Assembly: GCF_000723885.1 (NCBI RefSeq) | Contig: NZ_CCDG010000016.1 | Location: forward strand, 60,139-124,138 | Length of the DNA: 64,000 nt | From: Paenibacillus camerounensis | Lineage (GTDB): Bacteria > Bacillota > Bacilli > Paenibacillales > Paenibacillaceae | Reading direction: 5' to 3' | Part shown: positions 39,501 through 46,852 of the stretch, one piece after another | Layout of the letters: every line of letters starts with the position of its first letter | Position numbering within the stretch: position 1 is the stretch's first letter | Translations under genes and position numbers: made by a program | Notes under the pieces: generated by a model | Database searches by the model: none | Told to the model about the DNA's origin: nothing | The model's input: only the letters and a program-made list of their open reading frames with translations

Positions 39501-42195
39501 AAAAATTACTGAGGATTATTTTTACGGTTATGTTTACGCAGGACTGTTCATTCCTGACTCGATCCCGCTCGTGGGGGGCAAGGAGCTTTCAGGAGTTGAA
39601 GCAGCTGTTTCCTCTGACTTTGTTGGTGCAAACTTTAAAGTCATTGGAATTAAGCTTGGCTTTATCTATTACTGGAACGGTGACCTGAGCTTTGGCGGAT
39701 CAATCGATCTCTCTTCAAGAGGAAACGCCGTTCACTATGTCAACTCGGAAGCGCTGGACGAAAACGGCAATCTTGTGCCGACCACAATGATCTATGGAAC
39801 GAATATGAGAAGGATGAGTACCGGGGCAATCGCTAAAACAAGGGCCGGGGATGGGGTTACAAAAGAGGTTAACCCAACATCAAAGGATGCGCTTCTCTTT
39901 GAAGTTCCGCTTCGCGGCTTAGTCAAACCGTCTGCATCAGAAATCATTGTCACCAATCCAAACGGCAAAAAATTGACAATGGTTGAAGACGATAACAAGG
40001 GCAACGGCAACTATCTTGTTCAATCTTTAGATGGCAACAATTATTTGTACATTTCAGTCACTGACCCCTCTCTTATTGTTGCCGGTAACTGGTCTGTTTC
40101 AGTTACAACACCTGATGTTTATATAGACAGCTTTGCAGTAAACAGTGTTGACTATATGCCGGAGCTTACAGGAATCAGTGCTTCTCATAGCGCAAATTCA
40201 AACCGTGATATTAACGTTTCCTGGACAACTGATAAGCAAGGCAAATATTCGGGTGCACTTAATGTCTATGTCACAAAAGACCCGTCAGTCATGCAAACAA
40301 TCGAATCCACTAACATTCAAGACACTTCAGCATTGATAAGTATCGGCAACCTGGAGTTAGATGGAATTGAATCAGGTTCTCATGTGTTCACACTCCCTGA
40401 GTCCTTTCCTGAAGGGAAATATCATGTTGTTGCAATGCTTGTTAACCATCAAGGCGGAATGAGTAAGAAAATCACGTCTTCAACATTCACTTTCACAAAT
40501 CCATTGCTCCCTCAAAACCCGAAATCTGTGTCTGCGGTCTACAGTGGTGACGGCTATGTGAAGGTTGAACTAACGGGAAGCGACGAAACGGCAACCCATT
40601 ATCTTGTGGCGATCGAGGACGAAGAGGGTGATGAGGTTGATAATTCCTTTGGTCAATTTAAAGTCGGAAGTGACATCATTCTAAAACCATTAGAAAGCCA
40701 GACCAACCGGCCTCTATTAGAGGAAGGCAAGACTTACTTTGTTAAAGCGCAGGCTGTTAGAATTGTGGAGTCTGCTCTTAAACAGGCAGAATATTATCGT
40801 TCAACCGAAGTAGCATCATCGCAAAGCTTTGTTATGCCGTCAATGGATAAACCTCAGCTTTTAAGCGTTGAAACCAATATTGACAGATCCAAAGACCGCT
40901 ATTATTTAAACACTGACCGATTAGAGGCAACGTACACCTTCGACAGACCTGTTAAAATGACATTTAACCTTAACACTGAAGATAAAAACACGCCACAAGA
41001 GTTTAAGACGGAGTGGTCATTTGAAGAAAGTCTTGAAGACGGCCAGCAGCTGATTGACTTTATAGCGGTTGCCGAAAACCGTGACACCCTCCAAGGGAGC
41101 AGGTCATCAGGGGCCATTGGATTTACTGTTGATACAAAAGCACCTGCGTTACTCCTTAACGAAGATGTTCAAACCAGCCTTGACGGGGACAACGTTGATA
41201 ACACTGTCAGCAATCAGGTTGTTTTTGTCGGCGCGGACTCAAGCTATAGCTTCAAGGGTCTAACAGAACCATCCGCAGCCTTAACGTTAGACGGCAGTTC
41301 AGACGGAATTATTATTAGTCCGGACGGAACATTCGTTGTCAATCGTAAGGCCTCAAGTGAGGACCCGGACCAAACCCTGATTCTTAAAGCGGTTGATGAT
41401 GCCGGAAACGAAACGGCTGTTCAAGTGTATCTTGTGAATCGTGCTCTGTCAGAGTTTGACAGCATTAAACTAATCTCTGACCTTGAAAGCTCCGATGAAC
41501 TGCCAGATTCGGTCGAGCTTGGCATAGGCGGAAAAACGGTGCTTTCTGTTAAAGCTCTCCGCACGGCTGGCGACACCGTTCTACATGCAGAGGACGTTGT
41601 GTGGCACATTCTTTATAATCAGAACATCATCAGGCTTTCACAGGACGGGACAATTGAAGCATTAGCTCCAGGCGAAGCTGCAATCAAAGTCAGCTATAGA
41701 CTTGCTGCTTTTGAAGGCCGGAATGGGGAACCGGTCTATAAAGAACTGTCAGACGTTATCAAAATTAGTGTGAAGGATTTGGGTTACCGTTATGAAATCC
41801 GTCAAGCACAAGGGTTCTCGTTGTACACCATCTACACTGAAATAAGCATGGGCAAGGCAACGGTTGTGATTGAAGGCAACAAACAAACGCTTTTATATGA
41901 CAATCTTAAAAAAGCATACATTGGTGCTTCCAAGGAGCTTGTCACAGGCGAGCAATTAACAGCAAAACTTGGTTTTGAACCCACGGTGAAATCTCCTGTT
42001 CTTCTTCGCGGAGACACCAATGGTGATGGTATGATTGATAAAATCGATATTTTAGCAACCCTGGATGCTATTTTAGACGATGTCTATAACGGCTTTAGTT
42101 CTTCAGAGGATTGGATGAGAGCTGATAAAAACGGTGACGGCATTGTTGACATTGTAGATGCGCAGCTCACACTAATGGAGGCACTTGAAAGATGA
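36505..42195 (+). CDS. Giant secreted protein with C-terminal type I-like dockerin (1896 aa)
   Basis: Starts three bases after the preceding stop with GGAGG upstream; a signal peptide with extended basic start runs to about residue 30 (MKRSIAAALFVAMLF ... ARAEA). Residues about 32-320 form an unrecognised beta-rich head. The middle (about 380-1210) contains long hydrophobic-alternating strands such as VDIxLKVxG-like runs and no recognised catalytic domain. Fibronectin/Ig-like modules occupy about 1220-1660 and a BIG2-like module about 1665-1755. The last 65 residues are a dockerin: two calcium loops DTNGDGMIDKID (about 1837-1848) and DKNGDGIVDIVD (about 1874-1885), each followed by a helix. 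It overlaps the cohesin gene by four bases, pointing to stoichiometric expression with its likely receptor. Confidence 0.87.
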   Translation: MTVHRSMKRSIAAALFVAMLFTFASFPARAEASSADYSIANEFMKYSINSKTGGFSIETIDGHPQKAFDNNLPLLYREDAARSNGTSFTTVRIDGKDYVFGQEYGWFGIDTKLHEPVVSEQNRLLTIAWDIKGYTITQKVSISIDPNNLRTGNIGISYDVKNNNATAGTVGIRLLLDNALGSEIDSPYVLVDPMQPTIVETEYSGDNLPQQIRYVDSLSASNKMAYALLSGWSGNKDVNVDKVIVGHWVNLANTRYDYTPDPNVDFTNYSNKYLVPDTATAYYWNEKSIEPGQVRISEMLYGIGSFAEQTQKEHVSIGIQTENVLLTNDKKAYENNGVFKANVVIDNSVSGAKELLEPIVRLSLEEGLVFAATNTREYTVKISGGLNIGTVFDIPDVEIIAETQSTITSKRLAVSLNATEIVDANTNKVVDYSANTNILIPAVEGKLPEVSMKQVFPSSVYYEGDKNITVSGDMKVLTGALAGSDGWSLYLVSSTSGEAVMIDKRKISFIEEGQTLAFSTNQTMAVGKYEIEFRFTNQQLIDAFGTKIKAAATVDVTNNILDRSASYGIVSLVRFTDAATNRQLYDYVSFANEDALKKFASGSVKKDGILNKGIAFEKDKTEILLTLRGKIRLMDTGTEKYYSASRADGDITINNILTYDSNEALKMTVDSNGAKLEGDGTIKVINSINIWHNKWHFEAENGIKYTLNREAVSKKEAQALELQLGDAGYMLQNIAGFLINIKYGVLTRDDDDFGISFGGRISMPLKAADPSKGEEHYDYKGSLTADVQDVLYGSKDSEIGFVGINTTLSVALPKDILGPLVGNEAGVKADITINTIDDIYSINAGVSITMLEVEGSLALKKVPINDVPKMMLDKLTFFLAPSTMKVPVVAPYVFITGLGGGISNLADTIAGEPAGELPPLTIHLQTRLLINAIIVGDFKLDAKLSGLAIEGTGRLAKDEEGRLLNLQAGMNVQWISPFQLNAFGSISIHAGAIRGGITIKITEDYFYGYVYAGLFIPDSIPLVGGKELSGVEAAVSSDFVGANFKVIGIKLGFIYYWNGDLSFGGSIDLSSRGNAVHYVNSEALDENGNLVPTTMIYGTNMRRMSTGAIAKTRAGDGVTKEVNPTSKDALLFEVPLRGLVKPSASEIIVTNPNGKKLTMVEDDNKGNGNYLVQSLDGNNYLYISVTDPSLIVAGNWSVSVTTPDVYIDSFAVNSVDYMPELTGISASHSANSNRDINVSWTTDKQGKYSGALNVYVTKDPSVMQTIESTNIQDTSALISIGNLELDGIESGSHVFTLPESFPEGKYHVVAMLVNHQGGMSKKITSSTFTFTNPLLPQNPKSVSAVYSGDGYVKVELTGSDETATHYLVAIEDEEGDEVDNSFGQFKVGSDIILKPLESQTNRPLLEEGKTYFVKAQAVRIVESALKQAEYYRSTEVASSQSFVMPSMDKPQLLSVETNIDRSKDRYYLNTDRLEATYTFDRPVKMTFNLNTEDKNTPQEFKTEWSFEESLEDGQQLIDFIAVAENRDTLQGSRSSGAIGFTVDTKAPALLLNEDVQTSLDGDNVDNTVSNQVVFVGADSSYSFKGLTEPSAALTLDGSSDGIIISPDGTFVVNRKASSEDPDQTLILKAVDDAGNETAVQVYLVNRALSEFDSIKLISDLESSDELPDSVELGIGGKTVLSVKALRTAGDTVLHAEDVVWHILYNQNIIRLSQDGTIEALAPGEAAIKVSYRLAAFEGRNGEPVYKELSDVIKISVKDLGYRYEIRQAQGFSLYTIYTEISMGKATVVIEGNKQTLLYDNLKKAYIGASKELVTGEQLTAKLGFEPTVKSPVLLRGDTNGDGMIDKIDILATLDAILDDVYNGFSSSEDWMRADKNGDGIVDIVDAQLTLMEALER

Positions 42196-43805
42196 TAAAA
42201 TACTTGAAAAGCATATTGTGTATCATGCTTCTAGGGGCTGTTTTACCATCCTATGCCTACAGCGCAAACGATGCTGCAGACCTTAGCTATCGTGTAGTGG
42301 CCACAGTAACTGACAGCTCCGGCTCCGTAAAATCATCATTTGAGGTTGGAGAAGAGATTTTTGTTAAACTAAGTCTTTCATATACTGGTGCCGGAAGGGC
42401 ACCGGTATATGGCTTTCAAGGAAAGCTGCAGTTTGATTCTTATGTTCTGCAAAATACCGGTGTTAAGATGGAAAAGGATATTTCAATGAAATATTCCGGC
42501 GGTGCCATCAACTATGTCTATCTTGATATGACTGGCAACGGACAAGCGGATTCAATGCTTCAAAATATTGGGACCGCTGTATTTCAAGCCAGAAACACGG
42601 GAACGTTCAGCTTCTCTTTAAGCAGCTTCATTCTGACAAACAAAGATGCGACACACCGGTATATTGAACCGTTTGAAGATGTGCAAATCATTGTTGGCTC
42701 TGGAGTAAAGGACACCTCAAAAGCTTTACTGTATGAAAACATTGTTGCTGCAAAAGCTTTACTTGCTTCAGTGACTATTGCGGATAACCCCAAAAACATA
42801 TATGATCCGGAGTTTTGGTATCCAACAAAATCTGCTCAAAAATTGAGAGAGGTAATTGCCGGGGCTGAGGCTGTTTTTGATAACAAGGCTGCTCTGGCTT
42901 CGGAAATCTCTGAAGCAATTGAAATGCTTAGCACTGGCGTTTCCGATTTCGAGCGCTCAAAAATTGTCGGCCCGAAACGTTGGGCAGCCCCGGTTGGCAA
43001 CACCACAGACGGTAACACCGCAATTGATCTTTACTATTCCGTTAGTGCTTCTGTAAAAGGCGGGAACGGAAAAATTGCCGACGGCTTCGAAGTTCAAACC
43101 ATTCGTGCAACAACCTCTGCAACCATCAGAATGATTCCAGATGAGGGGTTTGAAACGGAATATATCATTGTCAACGGTGAGAAACTTATAGGCCATGACA
43201 TTTACACCATTCCAGAGGTTAGCCGTGATACCGTTGTGGTGGTTACCTTTGCTAAAAAAACGCCTTTTACAGATATAGCACATGACGATTGGTTCTATTC
43301 TTCTGTAAGGTATGTTTACAACAAGGGACTATTCACGGGAACTTCCGAAACGGAATTTTCACCCTCCGGGAAAATGAGCCGTTCCATGCTGGCCACTGTA
43401 ATCTATCGTATGGAAAATAAACCGAATGTTACATTTGCAAATGTATTCTCTGATGTTCAAAGCGGGCATTGGTATTCAGATCCGGTTATTTGGGCACATC
43501 AAAGCAAAATTGTTAACGGGTATGATAAGAATAGATTTGCTCCCAATGATGCAATCACCCGTGAGCAAATTGCTGTTATGCTCTATAGATACGCTAAGAG
43601 TAAAGGTGTTGATCTTCAAACCGGTCTTTCAAGCCTGAGCTTCAAAGATGCTAATGAAATTTCAGACTTTGCCAAAGAGTCCATTGCTTGGGCTGTGTCT
43701 AAGGACATTATGAAGGGTAACAATGATTTGACGCTAAATCCTTCGGGTCTTGCAACCAGAGCAGAGGTAGCCACGATGCTCCAAAGGTTTAATGAGTTGG
43801 AATAG
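42192..43805 (+). CDS. Cohesin-SLH cell-surface anchor protein
   Basis: A 537-residue secreted scaffold. Signal peptide MIKYLKSILCIMLLGAVLPSYAYS; cohesin domain about residues 30-168 (FEVGEEIFVKLSLS, YGFQGKLQFDSYVLQ, GTAVFQARNTGTFSFSLSS), the fold that binds dockerins. Then a helical FIVAR-like segment (about 175-255, AKALLASVTI ... AEAVFDNKAALASEISEAIEML), a B-repeat-like module (about 275-355) and three SLH repeats (about 358-537). Wall-binding motifs are TREQ in repeat 2 and TRAE in repeat 3; repeat 1 has the weaker SRSM. ATGA overlap with the dockerin gene. Expected to tether the dockerin protein to pyruvylated wall polymer. Confidence 0.88.
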   Translation: MIKYLKSILCIMLLGAVLPSYAYSANDAADLSYRVVATVTDSSGSVKSSFEVGEEIFVKLSLSYTGAGRAPVYGFQGKLQFDSYVLQNTGVKMEKDISMKYSGGAINYVYLDMTGNGQADSMLQNIGTAVFQARNTGTFSFSLSSFILTNKDATHRYIEPFEDVQIIVGSGVKDTSKALLYENIVAAKALLASVTIADNPKNIYDPEFWYPTKSAQKLREVIAGAEAVFDNKAALASEISEAIEMLSTGVSDFERSKIVGPKRWAAPVGNTTDGNTAIDLYYSVSASVKGGNGKIADGFEVQTIRATTSATIRMIPDEGFETEYIIVNGEKLIGHDIYTIPEVSRDTVVVVTFAKKTPFTDIAHDDWFYSSVRYVYNKGLFTGTSETEFSPSGKMSRSMLATVIYRMENKPNVTFANVFSDVQSGHWYSDPVIWAHQSKIVNGYDKNRFAPNDAITREQIAVMLYRYAKSKGVDLQTGLSSLSFKDANEISDFAKESIAWAVSKDIMKGNNDLTLNPSGLATRAEVATMLQRFNELE

Positions 43806-43835
43806 GCCGACTCCATGAGAATACAATCTAATATA

Positions 43836-43876
43836 AGTCTTCCGCAGTCTATTGGACATGCGGAAGGCTTTTTTTT
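43836..43876 (+). terminator. Terminator of the cohesin-dockerin operon
   Basis: AGTCTTCCGCA (43836-43846) pairs with TGCGGAAGGCT (43859-43869), followed by eight T residues. Confidence 0.92.
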
Positions 43877-44005
43877 CATACTGTATTACCCAATCCATTC
43901 TAGCAGCAAAAGAATAGAGTATAGCAGTTGATCTTCTGCAGTGCTTTTGCTTTTGTAGGTGGTGCTGCGGAGATGGACAGGTTCACAACAAACGGGGTGA
44001 TATGG

Positions 44006-44272
44006 ATGGATCTGAATGCATTGACTGGCCTGTTTGCTGAGAATAGCGGCTCAGTCGTGCTAAATGTCCTTTTATCGGTTGCTCTAATCTGGGCTATCAG
44101 GCAGATCGCAGGCAAGGAGAAGGTCATTCAGAATTACCAGAAACGTGATGAAGAGAACGAGAAGCAGCTGAGTGAGTACAACCGTTCCCTGGTCAAGCTA
44201 TTAATTGAAAGAGAGGCCCTGGCACGAGAGAGCGCCGATAAAACCAAAGGTGAGGAGGTCGTCAACAAGTGA
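44006..44272 (+). CDS. Small single-span membrane protein, holin-like (UviB/BhlA type)
   Basis: An 88-residue product starting MDLNALTGLF, with one membrane segment (about residues 15-33, GSVVLNVLLSVALIWAIRQI) and a long charged coiled coil. This shape is that of BhlA/UviB phage holin-like proteins, but I see no diagnostic motif. ATG 44006 is chosen for the GGGGTG site six bases upstream; ATG 43973 or TTG 43928 would lengthen it. The stop overlaps the next start (GTGA). Confidence 0.65.
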   Translation: MDLNALTGLFAENSGSVVLNVLLSVALIWAIRQIAGKEKVIQNYQKRDEENEKQLSEYNRSLVKLLIEREALARESADKTKGEEVVNK

Positions 44273-44445
44273 AGCTCCTCGATATTTTCAAGAAAACTGT
44301 GGTCAAGCCCAGCTCTGTAAAGCGGGAAATAGAGAACCTCGGCAAAATCCGGGAAGCCTATGAACTGAATGATATCGAAAGCCTGTTAGACCTGCACCGT
44401 ACCGGCCTGGGTAAGAGAGGAGATGATTTGCATGGCCATCGTTGA
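44269..44445 (+). CDS. Small cytoplasmic protein of unknown function (58 aa)
   Basis: GTG start overlapping the previous stop by four bases, with GAGGAGG ten bases upstream. Begins VKLLDIFKKTVVKPSSVKRE and ends KRGDDLHGHR; helical, rich in Lys/Arg/Glu, no membrane segment. No family recognised. The next gene starts inside its last codons, so the three small genes are tightly coupled. Confidence 0.6.
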   Translation: MKLLDIFKKTVVKPSSVKREIENLGKIREAYELNDIESLLDLHRTGLGKRGDDLHGHR

Positions 44446-44764
44446 CTTAATTCTTATTACACTGGAAATAGCTGTTTTTATTGTGTTTGCTGCTTATGTG
44501 CTGAGGTACCGCAAATTTTTTATCGGAAAAGGCCCGAACCGGACGTATAACCTGTACCTGAGGAGTGTATGGATGACGTATTGCATGGTCTCGCTGCTAT
44601 GCCTTAATCTGTTGTGGGGCCGTTTGAACATTGTTTTTGGGTATAATGTAGACAGCGTATCCAATACGTTCAGAGAGCTAGTGATGATTCTGACGCTGAT
44701 CCTCCTTCTGTTTGCAGGGCTGATGCACAAGGATCTGTGGGATATTAACGAGAAGGATAGCTAA
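44432..44764 (+). CDS. Small membrane protein with three helices (110 aa)
   Basis: Begins MAIVDLILITLEIAVFIVFA; three hydrophobic helices at about residues 4-24, 45-62 and 80-97, ending HKDLWDINEKDS. ATG 44432 is chosen because GAGAGGAG lies nine bases upstream; ATG 44423 would use almost no spacing. No family recognised. It forms a coupled trio with the two genes before it; a phage lysis or membrane-stress role is possible but unproven. Confidence 0.65.
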   Translation: MAIVDLILITLEIAVFIVFAAYVLRYRKFFIGKGPNRTYNLYLRSVWMTYCMVSLLCLNLLWGRLNIVFGYNVDSVSNTFRELVMILTLILLLFAGLMHKDLWDINEKDS

Positions 44765-44780
44765 ACCTGATTTGTTGATA

Positions 44781-44820
44781 AAAAGCAGCGGTCCTGCCGG
44801 AACAGGAAACCGTTGCTTTG
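44781..44820. terminator. Hairpin between convergent genes
   Basis: AAAGCAGCGGT (44782-44792) pairs with ACCGTTGCTTT (44809-44819), with inner CCTG / CAGG stem. No strong T run. Confidence 0.6.
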
Positions 44821-44878
44821 CTGTCTGCTTATAGATGGCGCTGCGTTAAGCAGCCGATCGGTGGTTGAGCTAATCCGT

Positions 44879-45397
44879 TTAACTGTTGCTGCTGGCGGAG
44901 TCCAGGTGCTCTACCAGCTTGTCCCATGTCTCTGTGATTCCCTGGAGCATCCCCATATCAAGCACCTTTTGCAGCTCATCGGCGGTTTCATAATCGGAGC
45001 GGCAGATGACCTTGGTTCCGCTGTCTGTTTCTGTAAAGGTTAACGTTACGAGCGTGGCCGGCAGATCCTCTGCCACATGGCCTTCTTCGTCGCAGAAATA
45101 ATCGGTATAGATAATGCTTTCAGGCGGGGTAAGCTCACTGTAAACTGCTTTGCCCCAGGCTTCCATTCCGTAGAACTCCCCCTGGCTCTTGTCTTCACAT
45201 TTCATACAGTAGTGCCAGACTCCGCCTTTGCGGAAATCTACATGGCATACCGGAAGACTCCAGCCCCGCGGCCCCCACCAGTGCTTCAGATGCTCAGCCT
45301 GTGAGAAGGCCGCAAAGACCAGCCCGCGCGGCGCATTGAATTCACGCTCAAGAAAAAGTGATTTGTCCTCTAACCGGGACACCATTTGGTTTGTCAT
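44879..45397 (-). CDS. SRPBCC (AHSA1-type) domain protein
   Basis: A 172-residue START-like protein of the Aha1 C-terminal-like class: LEREFNAPRGLVFAAFSQAEHLKHWWGP is the hallmark N-terminal stretch, with the closing helix DMGMLQGITETWDKLVEHL. These proteins form a hydrophobic cavity; many are uncharacterised. The ATG at 45397 is preferred over the ATG twelve codons... upstream at 45406 because the ribosome site GGGAGG is only two bases from the latter. Single gene. Confidence 0.88.
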   Translation of the reverse strand: MTNQMVSRLEDKSLFLEREFNAPRGLVFAAFSQAEHLKHWWGPRGWSLPVCHVDFRKGGVWHYCMKCEDKSQGEFYGMEAWGKAVYSELTPPESIIYTDYFCDEEGHVAEDLPATLVTLTFTETDSGTKVICRSDYETADELQKVLDMGMLQGITETWDKLVEHLDSASSNS

Positions 45398-45539
45398 TAG
45401 GTACATATCCTCCCTGCGATAGTCAGATTATTATAACAAGCAAAGCGTTACTCCCAGAGGGAGCGGTATTGCTCCAGCCAATCGTCGGACTCCCGCTCTG
45501 TTCGAGAGGGAGGTATGATGACTGGAATTTGCAAATGAC

Positions 45540-46694
45540 TCAGGAGCGGCTGCTTATAAGCTGTAGATGCCTGCGGAACGCTGCCATAACCCAAAGGTGG
45601 ACCAGAGCCTGGGTATGCTTATAAAGTACCCAGGGCAGGGACGGCAAATAATCATGGATGGCAATGATGCATTCCCGGGTGCCGGGAAGCTGCAGGAATT
45701 CGAGTCTTCCTTCATAGGCATCCTGTTGCTTCGCGAGGACTCCGCCGGAAATCCTGAGTATCGTATGCTGCGGATTGCTTTGGTGCGGCAGGCATGTCAG
45801 TTCCAGTATCGGCAGGCTGCCGGCGCGCAGACAAATTCTGTGCCTGTCACCGCCGTCATGATCAATACGGAGCGGCAGCTTCAGCAGGCTGCCCAGCCAA
45901 TCCAGATAATAACGGGCAGCCCAGGCCGCATCCGTATTGTCGGGCAGTACTACGCGCTGGATGGAGCGGACATCTGAGACCCGTGTAGACTTTACGGACG
46001 GGCCCTTATCCGGGATGCCGGGCAGTTTGCCGGACCCGGATGCGGTCACCAGCGCATCAAGCAGCACCTTGCCGGCGCTGATCAGCGCTGCGGGAGCCTC
46101 GAAGGAGGGGCCTGGCGCCCCGGCTGTAGTCTGCCTGGCATTTTGCCCGGTACGAAGCGTCGTGACGGGCAGGCCGTAAGAGCCAAGGATGCGCTCTATC
46201 TCCAGGCAGCTCAGCGGCAGGCTGCCCGGAGTGTCATCTCCTGCCGCTGCAGAGCATAGGAAGGCGATGTGTTGTATGCCGTTCTTACAGGCTGCCCGGG
46301 CAAAATGATCTGCCTGTATAGCATTAATATCTGCAATGCAAGCTTGTGTTAATCGTGCAGGATAACGCTTTGGCTGAACAAAGTATATGGCATAATCTGC
46401 CCCCTGCATAGCCTTCTCCGCGGAAGGCAGGGAGAACAGGTCACAAGGCCGCCGCTGCACATCTGGGCAATGCCCTGTCTGATCAGGGCATGCAGCTAAA
46501 CCCCGATCTCCCTTGTCCAGCAGCACTATTACATTATAATGCTCCGTCAGCAGTGTGAGGAGCTGCTCATCCGGACATCTGCTTGCGCCGGTAATAGCAA
46601 CGGTTTGTCTTAGGCTGGAGTTAGTGCTGTTATTTATTGTGTCAGCTGATGCTGATCTGGCGCTTTCCTTGCAGCTGTCTTTGGCTGAATTCAT
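45540..46694 (-). CDS. Atypical NAD(P)-binding (SDR/NmrA-like) protein
   Basis: A 384-residue protein. Residues about 30-250 follow the extended-SDR plan (AITGASRCPDEQLLTLL, VIVLLDKGDRG, ADYAIYFVQPKR, NGIQHIAFLCSAAAG), as in DUF2867-associated sugar-epimerase-like proteins, but the Gly-rich loop is degenerate (TGASRCPDEQ rather than TGATGxxG) and the Tyr-x-x-x-Lys pair is not evident. The C-terminal third resembles the DUF2867/SRPBCC-like tail of such fusions. Ser/Asn-rich first 28 residues are unusual. Cofactor binding is uncertain. Confidence 0.6.
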   Translation of the reverse strand: MNSAKDSCKESARSASADTINNSTNSSLRQTVAITGASRCPDEQLLTLLTEHYNVIVLLDKGDRGLAACPDQTGHCPDVQRRPCDLFSLPSAEKAMQGADYAIYFVQPKRYPARLTQACIADINAIQADHFARAACKNGIQHIAFLCSAAAGDDTPGSLPLSCLEIERILGSYGLPVTTLRTGQNARQTTAGAPGPSFEAPAALISAGKVLLDALVTASGSGKLPGIPDKGPSVKSTRVSDVRSIQRVVLPDNTDAAWAARYYLDWLGSLLKLPLRIDHDGGDRHRICLRAGSLPILELTCLPHQSNPQHTILRISGGVLAKQQDAYEGRLEFLQLPGTRECIIAIHDYLPSLPWVLYKHTQALVHLWVMAAFRRHLQLISSRS

Positions 46695-46780
46695 ATGGTG
46701 TCGTGTCTCCCTGTCTGTCTATAATGGAAGAATTTCTAAGGAATATTATACGCGATGCTATTGCCCGGGGCACTGGCCGA

Positions 46781-46808
46781 TTGGGTCAAAAAGAGCTTCG
46801 GCTATAAT
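46781..46808 (+). promoter_or_regulatory. Promoter for msrAB
   Basis: TTGGGT (46781-46786), 16-base spacer, perfect TATAAT (46803-46808), 44 bases before the start. Confidence 0.65.
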
Positions 46809-46852
46809 GGGGTAATAAGATATCAAACAATACAAGTGAGGGGGAAGGCCGG

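Noticed and set aside
29680..43805. Cellulosome gene cluster
   Set aside because: Cohesin, dockerin and SLH are present, but no recognisable glycoside hydrolase, carbohydrate-binding module or multi-cohesin scaffold.
27600..44764. Prophage or integrative element
   Set aside because: No integrase, terminase, capsid, conjugation or transposase gene and no att-like direct repeats; only the small holin-like trio hints at phage.
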